Assembly: GCA_021208685.1 (NCBI GenBank)
Contig: JAJOJJ010000010.1
Location: 1-64,000 of the forward strand
DNA: 64,000 nucleotides
Direction of reading: 5' to 3'
From: Saccharospirillaceae bacterium
GTDB taxonomy: Bacteria > Pseudomonadota > Gammaproteobacteria > Pseudomonadales > Oceanobacteraceae
The position numbers were made by a program, and so were the translations under genes. Of this stretch, positions 9,162-17,417 are shown one piece after another; positions within the stretch are counted from its first letter, which is position 1; each line of letters opens with the position of its first letter. The notes under the pieces were generated by a model. It was not told where the DNA came from. It saw only the letters and a program-made list of their open reading frames with translations, and did not search any database.

Positions 9162-9979
9162 GCATCAAGCGCACGTGTGAGTGGCTGGGTGTATCTCGTA
9201 GTGGCTTTTACGCATGGCTTAACAGAGAGCCGTCTGAACGTGATCAGTCAGATATGGGATTAAAGATTCTCATCAAGAATATCTCGGATGAGAACGAAGG
9301 TCGCTATGGCAGCCCCCGAATCTGGAAAGCGCTGTTAAAGCAGGGATATCAGGTCAGCAGGAAGCGTGTAGCGCGGCTGATGCAAGAGATGGGATTAATC
9401 GCTCGGGTAACTCAGGTAACGCACCGGGCGCCAGGGTTGAAGCGCTTTTTGGCATCAGGACAAAACCTTCGTCCTGACGGTGCGGTTCCTCATTGTAAAG
9501 ACAAAGTATGGGTGGCCGATGTGACTTATCTGAAAGTTAAAAAGCAGTGGCACTATCTGTCGGTCATCATGGATCTCCATTCCCGACGGATCATAGGATG
9601 GAGTCTGGATAGCAAAAGAACAATAGAAGTTACCCGAAGAACACTGATGGCTGTAATACGAAAGCGTCGTCCATCTGAGGGGCTGATGCTGCATACGGAT
9701 CGCGGTGTTGAGTATCGCGGATCAGGATATCAGAAAGAGCTTCACAGACAGGGAATTAAGCACAGCCTGAGCAGACCGGGAAAATGTACTGATAATGCGC
9801 ATATGGAATCATTCTTTCATTCAATGAAAGCTGAGCTTATTCGTAATACGACATTCCACTCTGCGGAAGAATTGAAGTATGCTTTGGCGAGATACATCAA
9901 TGATTACTACAACAGAAAACGGCTGCATTCGGGAATCGGTTACTGTTCACCGATGGAATATGAGCGAATAGCAGCATGA
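9092..9979 (+). CDS. IS3-family OrfB (DDE transposase), probably expressed by -1 frameshifting from OrfA
   Basis: rve-type core VWVADVTYLKVKKQWHYLSVIMDLHSRRIIGW, HTDRGVEY, NAHMESFFHSMKAE; A_AAA_AAG slippery heptamer at 9086-9092 in the OrfA frame. Confidence 0.93.
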   Translation: MATVSCGGTSARYRFIEKFGQELGIKRTCEWLGVSRSGFYAWLNREPSERDQSDMGLKILIKNISDENEGRYGSPRIWKALLKQGYQVSRKRVARLMQEMGLIARVTQVTHRAPGLKRFLASGQNLRPDGAVPHCKDKVWVADVTYLKVKKQWHYLSVIMDLHSRRIIGWSLDSKRTIEVTRRTLMAVIRKRRPSEGLMLHTDRGVEYRGSGYQKELHRQGIKHSLSRPGKCTDNAHMESFFHSMKAELIRNTTFHSAEELKYALARYINDYYNRKRLHSGIGYCSPMEYERIAA

Positions 9980-10106
9980 AAATGAACGTGTCCGTTTTAT
10001 CGGGGCAAGATCATTCCGTAATATTGTCACCTTTGCTGCAAAGAAACGCAGCAAAGTCGCCAACATTACTCCACCGTTTAACGCAACGTTATGCACTTAG
10101 GATGAT

Positions 10107-10715
10107 ATGGAAGAATTCTTAGCAAGACTAGATTCGGAGTTCGATGAGGCGGAGGGTTGGATTCGTATCGTCGACGCAGATTGGTATGCGGACGACCTTC
10201 GATTGAACATCTCAATATCTATGCATGATGGATCACCGCCTGAAATCTGGGAAGTGTCATGTGTTGGCGTGGTTGAAGAGTCTTTAAGTTCGGTTGGGGA
10301 AGAAAAACTTACTGTTTTATCTGAATCACCTCTGCTCATACCATATCGAGAGATAGAGGTTGACCTCATGTTTTCGGAAAACTCATGCAAGCCAGAGTCA
10401 CTTCTTGGTCTTCTTTTTAGCAGCTGTTTTGAGGTATTCGAAAAATCAGAATATCTAGCACGGTTTTTAAATCAAAAGCCGACTGTTAACGGCATAGTTG
10501 CCTCCAAATTCGGCACTTTAGGTCGTTTCCCTAAACCACTGGCGGATAAAATTACAGAAGCATTGGCGAGCCAACCAATTCGTGTTAATCCAATCGAGGT
10601 AGGGCCGCCCAAGTATTGGACTGGAACTGAATTTATTGGTTACCCTTCGCTATCGGTTTTTGAGTTAGGGGTTTCATACGTTATAGGTGAGAGCTTTAGT
10701 GCACAACGTGCATAA
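10107..10715 (+). CDS. Integron cassette protein 3, unknown function
   Basis: 202-aa ORF starting 13 bp after attC2; stop codon within R'' of attC3. Confidence 0.65.
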   Translation: MEEFLARLDSEFDEAEGWIRIVDADWYADDLRLNISISMHDGSPPEIWEVSCVGVVEESLSSVGEEKLTVLSESPLLIPYREIEVDLMFSENSCKPESLLGLLFSSCFEVFEKSEYLARFLNQKPTVNGIVASKFGTLGRFPKPLADKITEALASQPIRVNPIEVGPPKYWTGTEFIGYPSLSVFELGVSYVIGESFSAQRA

Positions 10716-10827
10716 CAAAAAGCTGCACCTGACAAATATTGCTACGCTCGTTTTTGTGTATGTCGCGTAGCTCCATTTTACACAAAAACGCTCTCCGCAA
10801 TATTTGCAGGTGAGCTTGGCGTTACAA
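10710..10827 (+). other. attC recombination site 3
   Basis: GCATAAC...AGCT-G-CACCTGACAAATATTGC ... GCAATATTTGCAGGTGAGCT...GTTACAA; apical inner stem CGTTTTTGTGTA/TACACAAAAACG. Confidence 0.92.
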
Positions 10828-10860
10828 GCTTCCATGATCTGATGGTTCGCAGTACTATTA

Positions 10861-10879
10861 TGTAATACATATGAATACA
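10861..10879. promoter_or_regulatory. Putative toxin-antitoxin operator/promoter region
   Basis: Imperfect palindrome tgtaatacatatgaataca 14 bp upstream of the antitoxin start. Confidence 0.35.
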
Positions 10880-10892
10880 TCGGAGGTGAGTC

Positions 10893-11159
10893 ATGAGCTT
10901 GACCAGCATCCGCCTCAGTAATGAGGTCGAAATCCCGCTTGAAAATCTCTCAAAGAAGCTTGATAGAAGTAAGAATTACCTTATTAATCAAGCGATTAGA
11001 GAGTTTATTGCACGCCAGGAAATGGAGGAGACTCTTTGGTCGGATACCCTGGAGGCTCTTGATTCTATCAAGTCCGGTAAGTCGGTTAGCGCCCAAGAGG
11101 TGGAATCCTGGTTGCAGAGCTGGGGCGGCCCAAATGAGAAGGCGCCACCTAAACCATGA
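10893..11159 (+). CDS. Ribbon-helix-helix (CopG-type) antitoxin
   Basis: SIRLSNEVEIPLENLSKKLDRSKNYLINQAIREFI; overlaps downstream toxin by 4 bp. Confidence 0.85.
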   Translation: MSLTSIRLSNEVEIPLENLSKKLDRSKNYLINQAIREFIARQEMEETLWSDTLEALDSIKSGKSVSAQEVESWLQSWGGPNEKAPPKP

Positions 11160-11443
11160 TTTTGCAGTATTCACCGGAGTCTATTGCTGATCTTACCCGC
11201 CTGAGAGAGTTTATCGCTGAGAAAAATCCAATTGCGGCACAGCGTATTGCCGGCGAGCTTTTAGAGGGCATCAAGAAACTTGAAGACTTTCCCCAAATTG
11301 GCATTCCAGTTTCTCGTGCGCCTGACCCGGATAAAATTCGAGACCTGTACATCGGAAAATATGCGATCCGGTATCTGCTTGCTGTAGATGCCATTTACAT
11401 ATTAAGGCTCTGGCATACCAAGGAGGCGGGCCGCGGCTCATAA
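11156..11443 (+). CDS. ParE/RelE-superfamily toxin
   Basis: LQYSPESIADLTRLREFIAEKNPIAAQRIAGELLEGIKKLEDFPQIG...IRDLYIGKYAIRYLLAVDAIYILRLWH. Confidence 0.88.
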   Translation: MILQYSPESIADLTRLREFIAEKNPIAAQRIAGELLEGIKKLEDFPQIGIPVSRAPDPDKIRDLYIGKYAIRYLLAVDAIYILRLWHTKEAGRGS

Positions 11444-11468
11444 CAGGCAGCGCAGAGCGACATTGATC
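11438..11468 (+). other. Truncated attC (site 4, left arm only)
   Basis: TCATAAC overlapping the ParE stop codon, followed by aggcagcgcagagcgac, then an IS end. Confidence 0.55.
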
Positions 11469-11518
11469 TGATCTTCCCCCGCTTAACGGACACCAACATA
11501 TCCCTCGACTGGTGTCCA
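11469..11518 (+). mobile_element. Remnant of the left end of an IS related to the 8745-10013 element
   Basis: tgatcttcccccgcttaacggacacc vs tgatcctcccccgctttaacggacacc; both followed by ggtgtcca. Confidence 0.8.
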
Positions 11519-11545
11519 CCTCCCCCGCCTACGCCTTCCCCCGCC

Positions 11546-12406
11546 TCACGCCTTCCCCTGCATCTCCAGCGCTTTCTGGTACAGTTCTTTTTTATTCTCG
11601 CCGGTCAGCTCGGCAATAATGGCCGCGGCTTTTTTCGGCGGTAATTCCGCCAGCAATAAGCGGAATAATTTATCACTGTTTACTTCGCTGGCCGGTGCCG
11701 GGCTGGGGTTACCGGCAACCATCACCACAAATTCGCCTTTTTGCTGGTCTTCATCGGCGCTGATCTGCGCCAGAATGTCGGGCAGTGTGCCGTGGTAAAA
11801 CGTCTCGAAGGTTTTGGTTAATTCGCGGGCAACACAGGCTTGGCGTTCTGCACCAAACACATCAGCCATCACTTCCAGCGTATCGAGAATCCGGTGCTTG
11901 GATTCGTAGTACACCAGGGTGCGTGCTTCCTGTTCCTGAGCCAGCAGTTTTTCGCGCTTGGCTCCGCTTTTATGCGGCAGGAAACCTTCAAAGGTAAAAC
12001 GGTCGGTCGGCAGGCCTGCGGCACTGAGAGCGGTAATGATGGCGCTGACGCCGGGCACCGGGCTGACATGCAGGCCGCGTGCGCGCAGTGCCTGCACCAA
12101 AGGATACCCCGGATCGGAAATTAATGGCGTTCCGGCATCGGATACCAGCGCCATGCTCTGGCCCTGTTCCAGATGGCGGGCAATCTGTTCTACACGCTCG
12201 CGTTCGTTGTGTTCATGCACCGATAACAGCGGCTTACGCAGGCCGAGGTGCTGGAGTAATTTTGCGGTATGTCTGGTATCCTCGCAGGCAATTACATCAA
12301 CGCTGGTCAGCACCTGCTTTGCGCGCTCGGTGAGGTCAGCCAAATTACCAATGGGTGTCGCCACGACGTAAAACGTGCCGGCCTGCATTCTGGGATCTGA
12401 AGTCAT
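11546..12406 (-). CDS. rsmI: 16S rRNA (cytidine1402-2'-O)-methyltransferase
   Basis: TFYVVATPIGNLADLTERAKQVL, EDTRHTAKLL, LVSDAGTPLISDPGYPLV; start may be 12406 or 12388. Confidence 0.95.
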   Translation of the reverse strand: MTSDPRMQAGTFYVVATPIGNLADLTERAKQVLTSVDVIACEDTRHTAKLLQHLGLRKPLLSVHEHNERERVEQIARHLEQGQSMALVSDAGTPLISDPGYPLVQALRARGLHVSPVPGVSAIITALSAAGLPTDRFTFEGFLPHKSGAKREKLLAQEQEARTLVYYESKHRILDTLEVMADVFGAERQACVARELTKTFETFYHGTLPDILAQISADEDQQKGEFVVMVAGNPSPAPASEVNSDKLFRLLLAELPPKKAAAIIAELTGENKKELYQKALEMQGKA

Positions 12407-14207
12407 GCGGGGAAACTTACCTGATCGTTGGTTACGCGGATTATCGCTGCTGGTTGTCAGCGCGGGTCTGGGTTTGGGAGGTTGTTCAACCACTCCGGTG
12501 CAAACCGGGCCGGATAACAATCGCCTTACCGAGAGCAGTCGTCAGAGTAATTCAGTCTTAATGCAGCAGATTGGCCGCCAACTCGACGACGGCGAGTTTG
12601 GCAATGCTGCGCTGCAATTGCAACTGTTGCACGAGCGTGCGCTCACGCCACAGGAGCAGGTGGAATTTATGTTGCTGTCGGCGCAGATGCATCTGGGCAG
12701 CAACGAGCCGGAAATGGCCAGCGAATATCTCAGCCAGCTTGCCCAGCGTATGGATTACGCCACGCCGGAGCAGGAGCTGCGCGCCAGCCTGTTAAAAGCG
12801 CGCTGGTATGAAAGCAAAGGCGAATATCTGGCCGCCGCCCGTGAGCGCGATTTTTTATCGGCGGCGTTAACCGCTGAGCAACGCGAACAGAATCATGAGC
12901 AAATCTGGCAGGATTTAATGGCCATGCCGGAACTGGAATTACTGGAATGGGCAGAAAAAACGCCGGCCACTCAATTGGGCGACTGGCTGCGGCTGGCGGC
13001 TATTTCGCGCAATTCGCGCCTGACGCTGGACGAACATCTGGCAGCGGTGAATATCTGGCGTGAGCAGCACCCGGCCCATCCGGCGGCGATACAGTTACCC
13101 GGCGGCCTGGCGCTGCTGGCGGATCTGGCGGCTAACCGTCCGACCAATGTGGCGTTATTGCTGCCGTTATCCGGCCCGCTGGAAAAAACCGGCGGCGCTA
13201 TCCGCGATGGATTTATGGCGGCGTATTACGAATCGTTGAATAAAGGCTACGCCATTCCGCAGGTGCAGCTGTACGACAGCCAGCAATATGGCGACATCGA
13301 CGTTGCCTACGCTCAGGCGCAGCTGGATGGTGCGCAGTGGGTGGTCGGGCCCATCCATAAAATGCAGGTGCAGGCGCTGCAACAGCGTGAAACCCTGCCG
13401 CTGCCAACGCTGGCGCTGAATTACGGTGATCGTGCTGAGGCCGAAACCCTCCCGGCCAATCTGTTTCAGTACGGTCTGGCCGCCGAAGACGAAGCAGTAC
13501 AGATTGCTGAAAAAGCCTGGTCAGATGGCCTGCGCCGGGCGTTGGTGCTGGTGCCTGAAGGCAACTGGGGCGAGCGTATTTATGCGGCGTTTGAGCAGCG
13601 CTGGCTGGAACTGGGGGGTGAAATCGGCGAGCAGCGTTTTTATCCGAACCGTCAGGACTACAACCCGGAAATCAAGGCGCTGCTGAACGTCGATGACAGC
13701 CAGAAGCGTTATCAGACCATTCGCCGCCTGCTGAATCAGCCGACCGAGTTTGAGCCGCGCCGCCGTCAGGATGTCGACTGGGTGTTTATGGTTGCCCTGC
13801 CGCAGCAGGCCCGTCAGATCAAGCCGACGCTGGCGTTTAACTTTGCCGGTGATCTGCCGGTATACGCTACCTCGCATGTGTATTCCGGTGAACCGAATCC
13901 AACCAAAGACCGCGATCTGAACGGCGTACAGTTCTGCGATATTCCCTGGCTGCTGGAAAGCAGCGAGCTGTACCGTACGGTGGAAAATGTGATGCCGAAT
14001 GGTCAGGGCGGCTATGCCCGTTTATACGCCATGGGGGTGGATGCTTTCCGCCTGCTGCCACGGCTGAAGCAACTGGAGGTATTTCCGCACAGCCAGATGT
14101 TTGGCAGCACCGGCGCGCTGGCGCTGGATCACGAGCGCCGTATTCACCGCCGTACCGAATGTACCCAGTTCCGTTCTGGCCGGCCTCAGCGCTTAGCCAA
14201 ACGCTGA
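12405..14207 (+). CDS. lpoA: LppC-family lipoprotein, penicillin-binding protein activator
   Basis: Lipobox GLGLGGCS; NVALLLPLSGPLEKTGGAIRDGFMAAYYE; position next to rsmI and yraN. Confidence 0.88.
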   Translation: MRGNLPDRWLRGLSLLVVSAGLGLGGCSTTPVQTGPDNNRLTESSRQSNSVLMQQIGRQLDDGEFGNAALQLQLLHERALTPQEQVEFMLLSAQMHLGSNEPEMASEYLSQLAQRMDYATPEQELRASLLKARWYESKGEYLAAARERDFLSAALTAEQREQNHEQIWQDLMAMPELELLEWAEKTPATQLGDWLRLAAISRNSRLTLDEHLAAVNIWREQHPAHPAAIQLPGGLALLADLAANRPTNVALLLPLSGPLEKTGGAIRDGFMAAYYESLNKGYAIPQVQLYDSQQYGDIDVAYAQAQLDGAQWVVGPIHKMQVQALQQRETLPLPTLALNYGDRAEAETLPANLFQYGLAAEDEAVQIAEKAWSDGLRRALVLVPEGNWGERIYAAFEQRWLELGGEIGEQRFYPNRQDYNPEIKALLNVDDSQKRYQTIRRLLNQPTEFEPRRRQDVDWVFMVALPQQARQIKPTLAFNFAGDLPVYATSHVYSGEPNPTKDRDLNGVQFCDIPWLLESSELYRTVENVMPNGQGGYARLYAMGVDAFRLLPRLKQLEVFPHSQMFGSTGALALDHERRIHRRTECTQFRSGRPQRLAKR

Positions 14208-14243
14208 GCCTTAACGCAGCACTGTTCACGGGGCAAGGATGCC

Positions 14244-14717
14244 ATGTGGTTTAGACGTAAAGACAATACTCCGCAGGATTCCGCGCACACGGCAGAGAAT
14301 GCCTCCGCCGCCCAAAGCAACGCGACTGAAAGCCCCACCGCCGCTGATAAGCCTGCGACCCGTAAACCGGCAACCCGCACCAAAGGCGCCGAGATAGAAC
14401 AGGCCGCCGAACATTTCCTTAAACGTCAGGGGCTGAAAACCGTTACCCGCAATTATGCTATCCGTGGCGGCGAGATCGATCTGATTATGCGCCACGGTAA
14501 GGTACTGGTGTTTGTTGAGGTGCGTTACCGTGCCAGCCAAAGCCACGGCAGCGGTGCCGAAAGCATTACCCACCACAAGCAACAGCGTTTACTTAAAACC
14601 GCCCAGCATTATCTGCAGCAACATTATGGCGCGACACCGCCGGACTGCCGCTTTGATGTGATGTCGGGCAGTGGCCAGCCGGTGCAGTTTGAATGGCTGC
14701 AGAATGTGTTTGGCTGA
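14244..14717 (+). CDS. yraN: YraN/UPF0102 family endonuclease-like protein
   Basis: GAEIEQAAEHFLKRQGLKTVTRNYAIRGGEIDLIMRHGKVLVFVEVRYR. Confidence 0.93.
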   Translation: MWFRRKDNTPQDSAHTAENASAAQSNATESPTAADKPATRKPATRTKGAEIEQAAEHFLKRQGLKTVTRNYAIRGGEIDLIMRHGKVLVFVEVRYRASQSHGSGAESITHHKQQRLLKTAQHYLQQHYGATPPDCRFDVMSGSGQPVQFEWLQNVFG

Positions 14718-14743
14718 GCCCGTTTAACAACGGGCAGGCCCTA

Positions 14744-16816
14744 TCAGAACGAATACGCCGCCGCCAGACGCAGGGAGCGCGGTTCAATCACATGGTAATG
14801 AATATCCTCCTGCTCGCTGCTTTCACCCGGCAGCCGTGAGGCGTACCAGTAATCGATATCGTGATCGCGGCTGTCGAACAGGTTCAGGACATCGGCACTG
14901 AATACCCAGCGCTTAAGGCTGTAGCCGCTGCGCAGGTTCACCACGGTGGTCGGATCAGACATGACCGAACCATCTTCCACCAGTGGCCGCTCACCAAAAT
15001 AACGCAGGCGCAGACTGCCGAACCAGCCAGCACCGCGCTGGCTGCTGATACCGGCCTGCACGACGTTTTTAACGGCACCGGGAATCTCATTGCCCTCGGC
15101 GGCATTGCCGCGTAATTCAGCGTTGGTCCAGGCGTATTCCAGATCCATATTCCAGTGCTCGTTCAGCTGATAATAGAGCGTCATCTCTACCCCTTTGCGG
15201 CGTGAGGCGCGGCTGGCTTCGGTGTTACCGGCATCGCCGACAAACAACAGTTCGCTGTCGAGATCCAGCTGCCACAGCGCCAGCGAGGTGCTCAGGCGCT
15301 CCGCCCAGACTCCGCGAATCCCGGCTTCGTACCCCATGGAGTCCACCAGCGGATCAACTGCTTCCACGGCACTGCCATCCGCCGGGTCCACCTGAATGGT
15401 GGTGCCACGGGCATCGTTGGAATGCAGGCCCTGGCCCGCCGCCAGATACGTCTCCCAATCGCGGTTCAGTGCCACAATCACGCTGCCTTTTAAGGCGATA
15501 TTGTCGTCGCTGGCCTTGCCGCTGTTGACGCTCAGATCCACCCCGTTCTGGTTACGGTTGATACGGCTTTGCACATCAAAGCGGTAGTCGTCGTAACGCA
15601 CACCCAGCACGGTGCGCACCCGCTCATTCCAGAACAGGGTATTTTCGGCGTAAAGGCCGGTGCTGAGTTGCGCCACGCGATCACTGCGCACCGTGCCCAG
15701 ACGCTGACGTTCTTTGCTGTGATACAGACCCACTTCGCCGATATCGTCATAACGCAGGTCTGCCCCGATGCGGCTGGACGTTGCCAGTCCGGCAATCTCA
15801 GAGTGCCAGAGGTAGCTGAGCTGACCGCCGTAAATCCAGCGTTTATCGACCTGTTCAAACTGGTCGCCATTCACGCCGTCATCAAGAAAATAGGTGAAGT
15901 CAGACCACAGGTTCATGTCGTAACGGATGGCATAGGCGGAGGCCTGAATCCCCTCTCGCTGCCAGAGGGCATTCAGGCTGTAACGGCTGGATTGGCCGCC
16001 AACGCTGTCATTGAGCGAACCGAATTCGTCAATCAGGCCGCTGTCGACGGCGCGCTGCGGAATCTGGTCGGCGCTGTTCCACTGGTTGTCATAGCCCATA
16101 AAAGACAGGCTCAGTTTGCCACCCGCGAGGGAACGGCGATGCTTGAGCAGCACGCTGGTTTTATCCAGATCTTCGCGGATATCACTCCAGGGGCCATCGT
16201 AGGTATTGCGTTCCAGCGCATACAGCCAGTCGCCCTGAGCCGTGCTGATGCTGTCGAGCAGCAGTGCCCGGCGGTACTGGTCTTCGCCCAGACTGAGCTG
16301 CGCCAGCCCCTGCTCAAAGGTATCGGCTGTCTGCACGGAGGCACTGCCCGCCCCGCTGAAGTCACCGACATCGGCGTAGTAACTGCCCTTCTGATAACTG
16401 AGTGAGCCAATGCTTTCGGGGATAATAAAGTTCAGGTCGGTATAGCCCTGACCATGACCGTGGGTACGCATATTGACCGGCATACCATCCACAAAGGTGG
16501 CGAAATCGGTGCCGTGATCAAGGTTAAAACCGCGCAGAAAATACTGGTTCGCCTTACCGCTGCCGCTGTGCTGAGTAACCACTAAGCCGGGCACCAGCTC
16601 CAGCACTTCGCCGGTACGCAATAACGGCCGGCGGTTAATCTCGTCACCGGTGACGTACCCCTGCGATGCCGACATGGCCTCGCCCAGCAGTTTTTCCCGG
16701 GCCGTTACGATCTGGTTATCGAGCCTGGCTGCATCTTCATTTTCTGCTGCGGGCGGCTGCGCCATGGCAAGCACAGGCAGGCCCAGCAGTAAAAGACCTG
16801 AATACTGTCTGTTCAT
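14744..16816 (-). CDS. TonB-dependent outer-membrane receptor
   Basis: Plug domain RTGEVLELVPGLVVTQHSGSGKANQYFLRGFNLDHGTDFATFVDGMPVN; C-terminal AAAYSF. Confidence 0.93.
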   Translation of the reverse strand: MNRQYSGLLLLGLPVLAMAQPPAAENEDAARLDNQIVTAREKLLGEAMSASQGYVTGDEINRRPLLRTGEVLELVPGLVVTQHSGSGKANQYFLRGFNLDHGTDFATFVDGMPVNMRTHGHGQGYTDLNFIIPESIGSLSYQKGSYYADVGDFSGAGSASVQTADTFEQGLAQLSLGEDQYRRALLLDSISTAQGDWLYALERNTYDGPWSDIREDLDKTSVLLKHRRSLAGGKLSLSFMGYDNQWNSADQIPQRAVDSGLIDEFGSLNDSVGGQSSRYSLNALWQREGIQASAYAIRYDMNLWSDFTYFLDDGVNGDQFEQVDKRWIYGGQLSYLWHSEIAGLATSSRIGADLRYDDIGEVGLYHSKERQRLGTVRSDRVAQLSTGLYAENTLFWNERVRTVLGVRYDDYRFDVQSRINRNQNGVDLSVNSGKASDDNIALKGSVIVALNRDWETYLAAGQGLHSNDARGTTIQVDPADGSAVEAVDPLVDSMGYEAGIRGVWAERLSTSLALWQLDLDSELLFVGDAGNTEASRASRRKGVEMTLYYQLNEHWNMDLEYAWTNAELRGNAAEGNEIPGAVKNVVQAGISSQRGAGWFGSLRLRYFGERPLVEDGSVMSDPTTVVNLRSGYSLKRWVFSADVLNLFDSRDHDIDYWYASRLPGESSEQEDIHYHVIEPRSLRLAAAYSF

Positions 16817-16973
16817 CTTTATCCTCAATGTCCGTTTAACCGTCGGCCACCAGAAAGGCATGATTGCCTGCGGGGCCTGTATTAATGAAAATATCATCGT
16901 ATGAACAACAACTTAGCAGCACTGACCAATACCGATAACCGCTCGGTGTTCTCCATCCAATGACGATCTCCCT

Positions 16974-17417
16974 ATGACACGCGCCGCTGATTTAACCCGC
17001 TGGCTGAAGCTGCCTTCCGCACGCTCACGCACCCCTTCGCTGGGCAAACGCGAGCTGGCCATTCTGGAAATCCTCTGGCAGCAGGGATCGTTATCTGCGC
17101 AGCAGGTGCATTCTTTTTTGCGGGAAGACATCACGCTCAGCACGGTACAGAGCACGCTTGAGCGTCTGCACCGCAAAGACCTGCTGCAACGCCACAAAGA
17201 AAACCGCGCGTTTTTCTACCGCGCTGTCCTGCAAAAACCGGATCTGATCAGCAACCTGCTGCATGACATTGCCGCCGACCTCAGCGCCGGTGATATGGCA
17301 CCGATGGTGTCGGGCTTTATGGATTATTTAGCCGATGTTGCTCCGGCGATGGGTGAACGCCTGAACAAGGCTCTGGCCGCTGAGCCTGATCACCATGGCG
17401 CTGACCATGATTCATGA
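16974..17417 (+). CDS. BlaI/MecI/CopY-family transcriptional repressor
   Basis: LGKRELAILEILWQQGSLSAQQVHSFLREDITLSTVQSTLERLHRKDLLQR. Confidence 0.88.
   Translation: MTRAADLTRWLKLPSARSRTPSLGKRELAILEILWQQGSLSAQQVHSFLREDITLSTVQSTLERLHRKDLLQRHKENRAFFYRAVLQKPDLISNLLHDIAADLSAGDMAPMVSGFMDYLADVAPAMGERLNKALAAEPDHHGADHDS

Larger units (their letters stand above)
8745..10013 (+). mobile_element. Complete IS3-family insertion sequence, 1269 bp, 3-bp duplication TTC
   Basis: Left end TGATCCTCCCCCGCTTTAACGGACACC, right end (revcomp) TGATCTTGCCCCGATAAAACGGACACG; flanking TTC at 8742-8744 and 10014-10016. Confidence 0.93.
8718..10094 (+). other. attC site 2, split by an IS3-family insertion
   Basis: Halves 8718-8744 (ATCTAACAAGGCGTTCAAATCGGATTC) and 10017-10094 (CGTAATATTGTCACCTTTGCTGC...GCAGCAAAGTCGCCAACATTACTCCACCGTTTAACGCAACGTTATGC); deleting the IS and one TTC copy restores the palindrome. 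Confidence 0.85.

Noticed and set aside
11469-11545. MITE built from IS ends
   Set aside because: Only the left IS end is recognisable; the GGACACC/GGTGTCC inverted pair also occurs inside the intact IS left end, so a truncated IS is simpler.
15569-16405. 278-aa + strand ORF
   Set aside because: Antisense of the TonB receptor in a GC-rich gene; no independent support.
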